Assembly (NCBI RefSeq): GCF_022605165.1
Contig: NC_063071.1
Coordinates: 2,108,001-2,172,000, forward strand
Origin: Purpureocillium takamizusanense
Taxonomy: Eukaryota > Ascomycota > Sordariomycetes > Hypocreales > Ophiocordycipitaceae
DNA length: 64,000 bases
Reading direction: 5' to 3'
Of this stretch, positions 11,789-23,556 are shown piece by piece (the stretch's first letter is position 1; every line of letters begins with the position of its first letter). A program made the translations under genes and the position numbers. A model generated the notes under the pieces. It searched no databases, was not told the DNA's origin, and saw nothing but the letters and a program-made list of their open reading frames with translations.

Positions 11789-14023
11789 CGTGGGCGACCC
11801 GTCACCTGTAACCGCTTCCTTTGATCGAGTGCTGAGCCGGGTCGGGGCAAAGGACGCTGGCGGGATGCCGTGCAACGATGCCGGCGAGGCGATGCGGCGG
11901 ACGAGGGCCACGGGGTCCGACAAGGCAAGAAATGCTGATGATATCCTAAATTGTTTGTCCACTGCCTACCGCAACAAGGCCATTCGCAAGCGTCCTCGAC
12001 AAGAGATTAAAACGAATGAGTCGGATAGAACGCACGCAGGGGCAGGGCGATGCCAGGGACCGACGCGACCGGAAACGGCGGGAGATGACGATGGTGTTGG
12101 AAAAATTGCTGGTGCTGGAATGGATTCTGTTCGAGCGAGACGCGCCAGAGGCGGCGAGTGGATGGATTGAATGGATGGAGGCGCCGGCGTCAGCGGAAAG
12201 GGGGGGGGGGGGGCAGCTGGCCAGCCGAGTGCCCGCGCGCCCGCAGCCAGTGCCAGCCAGCCAGCCTTACTGGGCCTTGGCTTTTTTTCCCCTTTGCAGG
12301 GGCCGCTTCGCCCAGTCCCTAGGCCGTGTGTGCGCTGCGCCAAAGACCTGGTACCGGCCGTTTGGCGGACTTGGGCGCGGCTTTGTCAAGTACCGCTAGC
12401 TAGCACCTGGCTGCGCTCCCATTCCAGCCCAATCAGGAACAGGCGGGAGGGTCTTCACGCGACCGTCCAACCCGGACCCACCAGTTTTCAATCAGTCAAT
12501 CAGAACGGACCAGGCCAAGCCAGAAGGAAGGAACCACCACCCCTGCGTGCCTGGCCGCCTTCCATCCTTCTATGCGACTTCTGGCAGCTAAAGTTCGTTC
12601 TGCAGTGCCGCCGAATCGGGAAGTCGCCAATCTGTCTAAGACCTGCGTCTCCTCCTAACGATGGGCACATTGTCCTCCACGCCCTCCCAGCCCATGCAAA
12701 ACCATACTCTGTCAGCATATTCCTATGAGGATTTCCCTACTTCCGCGTTTCATCATCTCTCTATCTAACGCCGTACGAAACGACATGTCAGCTCTCGGCA
12801 CTGCTGTACTTCGTAAGTTGTAGTGTTCACTCTTTCAATGTGTCCATCTGCCATGAAACTCTCTGTGGACCGCGTTCTTCTACCTGGCGACATTCTCCCT
12901 GTCACATTTCCACTGGTATTGCCTGGTCCGGTATTTAGGCGTGACGTCCCAGAATATTGATATAGTTGCTATACCTCGTTACTCACCTCATAAGCAGGTA
13001 TTTGTCGGTTCTAAGACCCGTCACGAGGCTCCGTTTCGCAGTCTGCTGCAACCGGGGTCGCCGGCTTACCTGAATCATGGATCCTCGAATGGCCCTCTCC
13101 ATGTCGGATGCCGTTCATGACTCAGCCGGCCCATGCTTGCGGCTTGAAGTACGGAATCGCCAGCACCATATTGCCTGTTCCGATGCCCCTCTTTACAGGG
13201 AAACGACGCGCAGATGGCCGCTCTGCATGCCTCAGCAATGAATGCATTTTCTACCTCTACGAAGCACTGAGTATGGCGATCGACTCGGGTTACATCATCA
13301 GCGATAACACCGCGGCTTGACAACAATACAACACGTCGGACTGGACTCCCGGTACGTACGGAATGCCCCGGCCAGGCGGTGTCGCTGCTTTCCGAGGAAC
13401 TGCCCCCTCGCTCTCGACTACTGCCTTTACATCCCTCTCCAAGCATATCAGGCCTCGTTACAAGCCCAGAAACTATCCTCGGTCTAAACACAACCACGCC
13501 AATAATACATCTAGGTTGTGAAGCACTTCTATTTAGTATCAGCCGCAAATACGTTGATGAATATCTAAGCCGTTATGTGCGCCAACGAAACCCATAGATT
13601 TGGACCCCCCAGGCTCATTCACCGAACATTTTGCTATCAACTATTAGACGGAGTGGGAATTCGGCTCCATGTGTACGCAGCTTCTTCGCGCGCAGCGCAT
13701 GCCTTCGGGGGATACCGCTGATGCTTACTGTTAGATGATACTGCAAAGTTTTGAGGCTCACCCTCACCGCACCTTCACCAACCCATTTCCCAAACAGTTC
13801 TTCGACTTCGGAGACGGGCTGAGTCGCCGACAAACCATGGGCCGACCGGCAAAGTAGCCCGACAGAATAGGAGGGGCCGGATCGTTGATGGCCTCAAGAA
13901 CTGAACGAGAGAATGTCGGCCTTTTGTGTACTGTATGTTTGCAGCCACCTCTCTATGCCCGTTAGAGCGATTGCGGCCATAAAGCATGTTCGGGTTGTTG
14001 ATGCTGTCCAATTTATAGCAACT
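11789..14023. other. Intergenic, no gene seen; start of the gene-poor interval
   Basis: 2.2 kb upstream of the PQ-loop gene. It has a poly-G run (12200-12213) and then, from about 12.7 kb, a clear fall in GC. For example the 60-nt line at 13501 has about 35% GC, against about 60-65% in lines near 17.6 kb. Short frames at 13075-13548 and 13615-14011 (minus) do not resemble any family I know. Confidence 0.5.
12200..12213 (+). repeat. Poly-G run (14 nt)
   Basis: Homopolymer of about 14 G. Its length may be inexact, because such runs are error-prone in assemblies. Confidence 0.7.
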
Positions 14024-14881
14024 TCAGCTTTCTGAGTCCCCTATCAGCCTCATCCCCCGACCGTTAAGATTTGGATAACTTGAGAGCGCATAATAATCGA
14101 GCCAGAACTCGTGAGCGTCTGTATATTCTTCCATGCGCTTTCGCCACAGTGCCTTCCATGCACGATCATCGTCATCCTGACTTATTCCTGCGGCCACAAA
14201 CTCCCACCAGACGGGGAAGAAGTCACTCCCCTCCCAGTCAATGATGCCCATGACCTTGCCGTTGTCGACAAGGATATTTCGTGTTGATAAGTCCCCGTGG
14301 GTGAATGTATACGGCTTGGCTAGGGGCATGCGTTATTGCAAATAACGACGAGCAGCTTCCGGTACTCCGTCCAAAGCTTCTGCCATCTCTTCCCAGAGCT
14401 GATCGTCAGAGGAAAAAGGGCCATGTGGAAGGCCGTAGCCGTTGCGAAACAAAAAGGCCGAATAAACCGGTCCCTCGCCGAGTGTCTCCACATGAGCTGA
14501 GCGAAGGTTTCGAAGCTGACGGAGGTAGTCAACTGTCTGCCTGGCGATGGAGTCCCTGTCCGACTCCGACATGGCCGGCCACAAGTCATGGAGCGGCGCT
14601 CCCGGAACCCGTTTTGTGACCAAGAAGTAACGATCGCCCTCGGTCCATTCCTAGACGGTTTCTGGAACCGGTACAGTGGTGTGATCTCGGACGAACTGGG
14701 TATTTCTAGCTTCAAAGTTGGGAGGGCTGCTGGGCATCTCCTTGACGATCAGGTTGGAGCCTATGGCCCAGACGCCGCGGCCGCTCACTTCGTAGAAGAG
14801 CTTGATGTGGCTGCGGTACCGGCAGGATTCTCGGCGCTGTCGGGTCCAGCCACATGCAGCACACGCCTGCTCGTTCGCCAT
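14024..14881 (-). pseudogene. Aminoglycoside phosphotransferase/choline-kinase-like protein, broken by two stops
   Basis: One frame runs from an ATG at 14881 to 14024 (286 codons) and reads through as an APH-family (phosphotransferase enzyme family) protein. In order it shows IKLFYEVSGRGVWAIGSN, LIVKEMPSSPPNFEARNT, VRDHTTVPVPETV, an in-frame TAG at 14651-14653, then EWTEGDRYFLVTKRVPG. An in-frame TAA at 14333-14335 follows, and then the catalytic-loop motif FTHGDLSTRN and the metal-binding IIDWEGSDF. The frame is identical across both stops, so these are point changes, not frameshifts. No intron of credible length removes either stop. Such genes are numerous in fungal genomes and of mostly unknown substrate. 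A sequencing error at both sites is possible but unlikely. It lies inside a low-GC segment without neighbours. Confidence 0.85.
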
Positions 14882-17000
14882 TGGGGGCTCAGACGAGGGA
14901 GAATGATGGAATGGAGCGACCGGTTATCCCTCGGCGCCCCGGGGAGGTTATTTGAGGCAGTGGAGTGATATAGGGACAAAGAATGATACTACTACTACAT
15001 CGGTGGCAATGTAGGACCAGAGCCTGCGATGAGCCAGAGTGCACGAGGGCGCTCGCCTCTTTGTAGATTGAAATTCTATCGTAGAACATGCAGCCGTGTC
15101 TCAGGAGCCCCGCCCGGCTGGGAGTGGTGCGGAATCCTACTCCCCCAAAACAACAGCAAGGAGCCTGCACTTTATTTGCAAATATGGAACACTTCACCAC
15201 GCCTATCCAATATATAGGTACATACAGGAGTTTACGTTTGCAAGTACAGCCCCCCTTCATCCCAGTGTCTTGGGCCGTTCTGCAGCTGCTTGTTGTGTGT
15301 GGAAGGACCATCCCACAAAGTGGGAAGGAGCATGGGACACGGTGGCCCCATGTTCATACAAGCTCTCTCCCCATGCATGAGAAAATAGAGGAACCAAGTC
15401 CTCATTTTCCTCCATCTTTTTGGCCTCAGTTGGTGACCAGCTCGTTCTTTCCGTTGGGCTGCGTCATCATCATCATCATCATCTAACGTCTCTCTTACCA
15501 GGCTCTCCGAAATTGCATCTGCGCCTCGGCTTCCTCAATCTTTCGACATCAGGTGTTATTGGAAGGGTACAGGTGAGCCCTCATCGGGAGAGGAATTATC
15601 AGTCTTGCCCAGCGACACTTTATGGACTTGATATCCATATGTGTGTCTAGCTGTCGAAATGGCCAGGGTATTCAGTCAGCTGTGCCGAGTACCTCCGTCG
15701 TCTGTCTATCCTCCCCAAGTTCATGTGCGTTCGCTCGTTGGGCTTCGACATGGTATCCGCCTGGGGCTTTTGCCGGCCTCTACTGTTAATCGGCTTTCGT
15801 GACAGCATCTGGCCTTTTCCTGGACTCTATCGCACCTACCGTTTAATAACAGTTGTCATCACGGTCACTTCCTATTGCTTCTAGGGCAATCATGTTGAGT
15901 TTGCTATTCATGGGCCCCCTGTGGTGGTAGCATTACACTGGGCTGGACATTTGCCCCGAGTTGTACTTTGTCAGCCAGATGTTTACTCTCAAGTCCAACT
16001 ATTGCGTCGAATCTGTTTGCTAACTTGTGTCTCTTTCACAGAAGCTCTGATTCATTAGCATCAAGCCTGCTTGTCGCGAGGATAAGCTGGTTAATCCGAT
16101 AGCGACACGAATGCTAGCAGAGAAGTCCATGAACTTGCGGCTGCGGCCGCCTCAAGTTTATCCCTTCGTACGTCACCATAGGAGCCTTCAACTGCTCTTC
16201 TTCCAGTCAATTGAACCCCAAATCCCATCGTTTGGAATGCGTAACACAGCGCTGTTGACCTTGAGGGCGCTTTGGCAAATTTCAACGCTTACTCGTATCA
16301 GACTTGAGCACAGATCAAACTTCAGAATAAAATGCAGCACAATCACTACATATATCACGACACGACACCGGCTATCATGTTCCTTGTCGGCTGGCGCTCT
16401 GTTCTCAGTCCCGGTCATCGAACTCTTCGTGGGTGACCACTGGCTTCCGTTTCGCGCGCGAACTACCCTACATCCCACTGGAACGACAGCGAGGAGTGAC
16501 GAGGTCACAAAGGTCACAACAATGGGATCTCTTCGCTCTTGCAGGTTACTGGGCACACTCCGGTCTGGCTGCTTCCAGTGCCCTGCTGAAGGTGGCGGCC
16601 GTATCCCGCCGAATTAGCACATCACCGTGATAGCATGTCGGTGGCTCATCTCGAGATGGAACCTGTTTGAAGCGCCCAGCACCGTCCAAGTACCAAGTAC
16701 AGCAGCTCACGAGCGAATACTATGAAGTATGTTGTGCGCACAAATACTAGTCGTGGTATTCCCGGGAAATGGGCCGTCTCGGCCTTGCAAAGTTCACCCC
16801 CCGTCCACGCGGTCGGTCCGACTCCAAGTCGAATTTTCGACAACGTTGGACGATTCGACTTGATCAATGGTCCGCCGTCTGCATAGGAGGCGGGCCGAAG
16901 GTCGCACATGCCCAGGTAGGGCCGCTGGAGACTGTTGAAGACTGAAGACACTCGATTCCGCTTCGGCCCCCTCCCTCTCCGGCCCCGCGCCCGAGAGCGG
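14882..17000. other. Gene-poor interval, low-GC part; no gene seen
   Basis: Continuation of the lower-GC stretch up to about 16.6 kb. For example, sampled 60-nt lines at 15781 and 16021 have about 45-48% GC. A TCA/CAT microsatellite lies at 15464-15483. A 122-codon minus-strand frame (16188-16556) and short frames near 15.1-15.5 kb are unrecognised. I see no transposase, reverse transcriptase or terminal repeat. Confidence 0.5.
15464..15483 (+). repeat. TCA/CAT microsatellite
   Basis: About six tandem CAT units read directly. Confidence 0.85.
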
Positions 17001-18328
17001 CGGTTGTACAGATCGGCGGATGGACCCAGATCCTGAGCGACACGACGCTCACGAGTGGCACCGCATCGTACGGCACTCCATGCAACAGTCCAGCATTCAC
17101 AGGGCCGTTGGACCAACGCTATGCTATAGTGCTGCTCGGTGGCCGGCCCAGCGCTGCCTCGACGCTATTCACTGTGGATGGCGCGGCACCTCGGTGCGAT
17201 GGAGAGCTAGCGGTCCCTGCGCTGAAACCGCGTATACGGACACTCCCGTCCGAAGCGGGCTGGCGCACAGATTATCGTGGGCGCGGTCGTGTCGGGAAAG
17301 CCAAGACATCAAGGCAAGTGTCAAAAGCACCGGGCGATGGGAAGCCAAATGGGGGTTCCTAACCTGGAGAGGCACAAAGAAGTTTGGCGATCGGGACGAG
17401 GACCTGACGGCGTGCAGTGACCGTGGTGACATCGCCTGGTGTTCGGCCCGCCAACAAACCGGGGCGGGTTCTGCGAGTCTCCACGCTGTGGTAGTATCGT
17501 CATGTGGGCCAAGGAGGCGGCCAACGGGCGGCAGACGATTTGCCACGCCACGCCAGGACAGGACGCATCTCCATCCTTTCGTGGGACTCTGCACCGAGAT
17601 GAGATGGCGTCTTCGTTTGGGAAGCGCGGAGCCGGAGGCGGAGGAGGAGGAGAGTCGAACAAAGGTCGAAACGGCGGCTCGCAAGCCACCCCCGGTGGCA
17701 GCTGCTCAAGACATGGAGAAAAGGCGGGCCAGGCCAGCCAGCCGGCCGAGAGCAACTGGCTAACATGAGGGCTAGCAGCAACAAGCTCCATGCCGTGCCC
17801 TGCTGGACCCCTACTAGGGCGTGTCAAATCCGCGCTTTAGTTGGGCTGATATGCACGAGTGACATGTAGGCGCCAGCATGCCATAGCGCCACGACGGTGT
17901 TTGTTTCTGGCGCCTCCATCTGCCGTCCGTTCATTTTGTTGCGGCGTTGCATTTACTCTTGCTAATTAGTTTTTCGTGCCAGCGGGACGAGACTGAGGAT
18001 GGAGGACCGTTGTTGGTTCTCCCTGCCGGCCGTTGGGACAGACAGACAGCAACAACGGAGGAGTTGCGCTGACTGACTGGGCGCGCGCACACCCCGGCAC
18101 GCACGCTCTCCAAGTTGATCGGTCACGGTATCACTCACACGCCCCCGGCCTGGTCTGGTCTGGGCAAACGGCGTGGCGGCGGGGACGAGTCGCCGGTAGA
18201 CACGTTTGTCGCCCACTCAATCCTCGTCGATGCTACCTACGTACCTACCTTCGAACATGCGTTATAGCACGTACGAGATATGTACAGCACAGTGCTGGAC
18301 GGGCCACATGCCAGTGCCAGTGCAGTGG

Positions 18329-18357
18329 ACGACACAACACGACACGACACGACACTA
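18329..18357 (+). repeat. CGACA pentanucleotide repeat
   Basis: Tandem ACACGACACGACACGAC-type units, slightly imperfect at both ends. Confidence 0.75.
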
Positions 18358-19474
18358 CACGGCATCATCAGCAGCCGCCGCGGAAGCGAGCCAATGCTGG
18401 CGATCCCTGCTGCATGCGTGCCAGTGTGGTCGTGTGCAGCAAACGGTGCCACTGCCGCCTGATGCCGAGATTGTGTAGAACAAGAGCCGGCCAGCCAGTT
18501 CGCTCGCCCGAATCTCTTGGGGGGGGGGGGAGGCTCCGACGCCGCCAAGTGACGTGGCCCAGCAGATTAGTAGCCCTGGACCAGGCCGCGGCAAATCGGT
18601 TGCGTCCGGGACAGCCGCTATGTGAGACAATTCCTTGCATTGCCTTCTCGTGGCACCGGCTTGGATTGATGCTCGGGAGAGGCTGACTGACTGACGACTG
18701 ATGAGGCCTGCTCTCCCTGCTTTGGTTGGACCTCGTTCCGATGCCTCCGTTATCCTAGCCTCGTGCGTGCAATTGTCCCCCCCTCTGCAGCCGTCGTCAG
18801 GATGATAGCATCAGACAAGGCTGCTCGAATTCTCCCAAGCGAAATGAGCAGCGGCATGTCGGTACCGTACCGGAGCCGGCGTGAAGCAGACGAGGCATAC
18901 AGCAGTTATACAATGCGTGTTCCACACGCTGGCCCGCCAGGCGCCGAGCTAACTAACCTGACAGCCAAAGCCGGCTCGGGCTGCTCCAGCGCCCCGAGAT
19001 CACATCAGGACATGCCAAGCATGTACATACATGCGTAAGGGCAGTCAGTCACTCAGCTCAGCAGTCACCGCTCGTATACTCGGACATGTTCGCGAGGGCG
19101 CTCTTTCGACAGCGACATAACCATGAGCCAGGCCGGCCCGAGACCTACCACGCGGCCTCCCCCTCTCTCTATCGACGCTGGTGCAGGCAACGGGCGCAGG
19201 CAACGGCCGCATCATGACGGCTCCTTTTGAGATGGAAAGCCGTTTGTCGTGTGGTAACCTGGTGCTGACGTTGGACGCAACGTCCCCTCAAGAGGAAGGT
19301 AACTGCCAGGTCCCGACAGTCTGGGTCGTGGAACAGGTTTTTTTTTCTCTTTTCGAGCAACTTTGGTCAGAGTGCCTCGATGTGCCGTCCGTGAGTGGGC
19401 GGCGAAGCGAGCAGCCCAGTCTGGACAGACGATGGATGGCTGGCTGGCTGACGGCTTGACTGAGAATGGGATGG

Positions 19475-19507
19475 ATGGCATGGCATGGCATGGCATGGCA
19501 CGGCACG
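19475..19507 (+). repeat. GGCAT pentanucleotide repeat
   Basis: About five to six tandem GGCAT units with one diverged copy at the right end (GGCAC). Confidence 0.85.
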
Positions 19508-19608
19508 AAGGGGGTATACCAAGACGCTTGCGCGTGTGTGTGCATGCATCGAGGCGGTCCGGCCAACAACCTGCCACGGGCGGCCAGTACCCTGTTCAGT
19601 CATGCTCA

Positions 19609-19640
19609 GTCGCCGTCGCCGTCGCCGTCGCCGTCGTCGT
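19609..19640 (+). repeat. CGCCGT/GTC repeat
   Basis: Tandem GTCGCC units that decay into GTC units at the right edge. Confidence 0.8.
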
Positions 19641-20222
19641 TGCGATGCGCTGCATTAGCCGGTCTGTTGGTCTTGTCCTTGGCCCTTTTTAGCAACAATC
19701 AAAAGTGCGCCTGCCCAAGGTCGAGGCGTGGCGAGATTCGTCGTCTGTTGACAGAACAGGGCCGGCCCGCGGGAGAAGCCTCGGGAGTGCCCAGGGGGGC
19801 GCATGCGTACGTGCGTGCGTGCGTGCGTTCTTGGGCATGGCTCCCTGCACCCTTGGATCAGGGGACCGCATGTCGGCTGGTCGAGTTAGCCTGTTGCCGT
19901 GTGCCTGTCCCATGTCATGCCATCCTTGACACTGTCATTGCTGTCGTGCAGGGAGGCGGAGGAAGAGGAGGAGGTGGTGGAGGGAAGGGGACATGGCCGA
20001 CCGACCTGTCGCGAGGGCAGCATTGGTCAGGGAAGAAGGATGATGGGAAATGGTTCGTGGGTGTGGCAGGGGGAGGCCCGAGCATGAACGTGAACGTGAA
20101 TACTACCGACCGCTGCCCCCCGGAGGTTGCCCCATTGTGAATAGCCGGGAGGCCGGCCGGGGCGCGGCGGCAGAACCGGGCCGGGTTGGCTAATACGTGG
20201 ACGGTGCACAAGGAACATGCCA

Positions 20223-20248
20223 AGTACAGTACAGTACTGTACTGTACT
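20223..20248. repeat. Perfect 26-nt palindrome made of AGTAC units
   Basis: AGTACAGTACAGT is followed immediately by its exact reverse complement ACTGTACTGTACT, with no spacer. The core TACAGTACTGTA recurs at 59795-59806. Confidence 0.9.
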
Positions 20249-21028
20249 GCGACGACAGTACGACGTACGCATTGCCGTCTACGACAAAGAAAGATGTGCG
20301 GCGGATTTGTGACTTGCGTACGTACTTTGTACATTGTGAGTTCAGGTGCGCAACAAAGTCAATGAATGCATGCATGGAAACCTCACACCATGCGTGCTGT
20401 TGGTCATTTTCCCACCATGGCTCCATGGCTCCTCCTCGGTGCCGTGCCCCTGCGCCCACCACGAGACCCAAGTTATACAATCGTGGTCCCTGGCCGTGGA
20501 AGATGACGGGGTCCGGATACTGTGGCGGGGAGCCCCGGGCAAGGCCGCTTCAACTACTTGTAGTAGTGCAGTAGCAGTAGCAGTACCACTGCATACTACG
20601 TACGTACAGACATACGCGCCGTGGCATGGCATAGCATGGGGAGCTCATCATTCATAGTAGTAGTATCAACACCACGCGCCGCACAGCCCCAGGAGGTGAA
20701 CAAACACACAGATAAGGCAAGAGGACGAGGACGAGGACGATACGAGGGGGGTGGGCGCGCGGGTTTACACACACGCGCACACGCACACATCCACTTTCTC
20801 TTTTCTCCGCAATGCTCCGGGGTCTGGCGGCTTGTCCACGCGCCGTGGCTTCGGAAGAGCCGCGCCTGCCTGACGGGCCCGTCTGCCTGCCTACCGTGCG
20901 TGTCGTGTCTGCGTGGCGCGCGTCTGTCTGGAATCTCTGGAGTCTGGATGACCGACCATTTGGGAGGGGCGCGGGGCAGATTGGATCTAAAAGCCCTCCT
21001 GCTCCATCTCCATCCCCATCTGCGGACG

Positions 21029-21043
21029 CCCCCCCCCCCCCCC
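21029..21043 (+). repeat. Poly-C run (about 15 nt)
   Basis: Homopolymer; exact length uncertain. An A10 run lies 40-50 nt further on. Confidence 0.7.
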
Positions 21044-23077
21044 TTTTCCCCGACCTCCGCCCGTGCTCCCACATCAAGAGAAATTCCAAAAAAAAAAAGA
21101 CAAGGAGGGACAAGAGACGGAAACAGAAAAAGAATGAGAGAAAGATCTTGGTGGGGAAACGGACGAGGGGATGTCGAAAATGTCCCGTCGGGTTCGGCAT
21201 CTGGTCCCTGCTTTGCAGCCAACCCCCTCCCACCTCGCGTGCGCATGTGCCGTGACCGCGTGGCCCTCCTCGGTTGTTGGTGATGGGGCATTTCATCAAG
21301 GGGAGCAAGGGGGCCCCGAGGCAAGTCGATCATGACAGCCCCCTAGCCTGACCGGGCCCTGGCGCTTGCAGCGCAACCCCGGGTCCAGTCACCTACATGG
21401 TGACGATGGAGTTGAGCAAGAAATACATACTAGAGGGAGGGAGGACATATCGTCACAGGGGCGCAATAGGCATCCTCGTCCCACCGCCTCTTGCGACATA
21501 ACGCCGGCTTTGTCCAGACCACCATGGCGGTTTGGCTGCCCCCTCCCTCGGTTGGCGCCGAGTAATCAGTCAGCTCTTGCAGTAAGGGGGCGCGGCGCTC
21601 GGCTGAGGAGAAAGAGGTGAGCGATATCCGCAAGTCCGCAAAAGAACAAACAACTCGTGGCCCTCGCCAGACCCCGACTAACGCGCTTGGCCCCTGGCCG
21701 GGCCATCTGGCCGGGGTTTGGGTCCCAGAAGCGATTTGAGAGGTGTTTGTTTGCGAGCAAATGAAAGACAGGCCCGCCGCTTACTTGCCACAGTGCACTT
21801 AGCATGTAATTATTTCTCCCGGTCGAGGACGAAACAGGCGCGGTGCAGTAGCCGTGGCTCCCTTTTTCCCTTACAAGTATAGCAACGGCGCGGGAAACCT
21901 GCGTGGCTCTTAGCATTGTGCGTTAGAGAGACAAGGGTTGCGAGGGGGGACCCCGAGGCGTCTAAACAGAAGCGCCCGAATCCAAGATCCTTCGCTCCGA
22001 TTACACAAGAGCTGCAGGGTGTAGTATATCAGTCCAAGACAGCGGATAAATTTTTCGCGGCGGGAGACTCTAAATGATCCTGTTTGTGGTTGTTTCTGGT
22101 CTCCTTCTTGCCCAGATGGTGGCCAGCGAGGAAAGTGTCACTTGGAAGCTGACGACTTGACCCGCAGACGAGAAGTGACATGTGGTGTTTGCGCATTCCG
22201 GGTTGTTGGACTCGATATGTGCCTTGCTGATACCTCTCCGTGGCTCACATTCCCTCGTGCTAGGTTAGGAAGAGGGTTAGCCAAGACCGCAATAATCCAG
22301 CGTCGGGTGCTGATACGGGCATGCGTGATGAGGACGACATATGTGCTTCGTACAGGTAACCACTAATCATGGCACTAACAACTACTGGCGCCGCCAGGCC
22401 AGGCCGGGCGGCCGCGTGGCAGACAGAGCAGGGAGGTGCGAAGGAGAGCTGCAGGTGGTATCGGAGGGCTAGTTTTACAGCAACCTTCTGCATCCAACGG
22501 GCCGTCTCCAAACTACTTGTCAGTTCGGCTCAGGCGGGATGGCCATGGATGGCGCCGAGGGCGTGCTCAAGGGGTTTGGCGCGCGTGAGCGGGCGGTACC
22601 GACTGGCGGGGGAGATAGACGAAGTCCCTGATGCGCTCACGGACTGATGTTGGGGCGCTTGAGGTTGGGCGCACGAGTCAACGAGAGGTGCGGAGGGGCC
22701 GAAGGAAAGCCATAAGGGCAAGCGAGAATGGTCGCTCGTCCCGAATTCGCCGAGGACGGGCGAGTGGGACGCGCCCCGGTTGACTGACGGATGTGGGTTT
22801 GGATGAGGAATATCCAGCCCGAGTTGTGCGATACGTAGCGACAGCGCATAGTTTGTATGTACGAATGGACCTGATGGGGTGGGTGGTGGCATGAGCCTGG
22901 ACGGACCGTTAGCAGATACGATGTACGAGACGGTCGAAGCCGATGGAGACGCGCGGTTGGGTGGCGTGGTGGTGCTGGTGGCCCCTGGATGAATGGCCCG
23001 ATGATGATGTCTTGTTTAATCCCCGTCCGCCCGCGGCCCGCCCCTCGAGAGCGTCGTCGTACGGCACTGTAAAGTAC

Positions 23078-23079
<2 letters not shown>

Positions 23080-23112
<33 letters not shown>

Positions 23113-23113
23113 A
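23080..23113 (+). repeat. CGT/GTC trinucleotide repeat
   Basis: About eleven tandem GTC units. Antisense frames across it read as Asp or Arg runs, which explains the spurious long frames here. Confidence 0.9.
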
Positions 23114-23419
23114 GCCCGTCCAAGACAGTCCAAGAGCCGGCCGTCCGTCCGTCTGGTCTATCAAAGGGACCCGCCAGGAACGTGGAGATCTCAGATGGAG
23201 GCGGACAGCGGCCTTGACAGCCTGCGTCCGCGGGCTTAGGGCCCGGAGTCGTGTGGTTGCATCGGCCCATCTCGTGTCCCGAAGTGCGAGGAGGAAGCAG
23301 ACGAGGAAGAATGCAGCCGGCCCAGCCACACTTTGTCCTCACCACTCTCACACCCCCCGGCCAACCGCCCCCCCACGGTCCCGCTCCCCTTCGACGGTGG
23401 CGGCAGCGGACGCGGAGGC

Positions 23420-23443
23420 GGCACCGGCACCGGCACCGGCACC
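23420..23443 (+). repeat. GGCACC hexanucleotide repeat
   Basis: About four tandem GGCACC units read directly. Confidence 0.85.
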
Positions 23444-23516
23444 AAGAAGCAGCCACCATCGTCGTCGTCTTCCTCGTGCCGGGCAGGCGTTGGTTCCCGG
23501 GCCGGCTTCGTTGTTG

Positions 23517-23524
23517 GCAGCAGT

Positions 23525-23556
<32 letters not shown>
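23517..23556 (+). repeat. CAG/AGC trinucleotide repeat (imperfect)
   Basis: About 12 AGC-type units with a GTA and a CAA interruption. Confidence 0.85.

Noticed and set aside
16426..16445. GGGTGACCAC as part of a 5S rRNA gene
   Set aside because: None of the other conserved 5S blocks are present around it.
19475..19640. CRISPR-like or satellite array
   Set aside because: The units are contiguous 5-6 nt microsatellites without spacers; CRISPR is not expected in a fungal nuclear genome.
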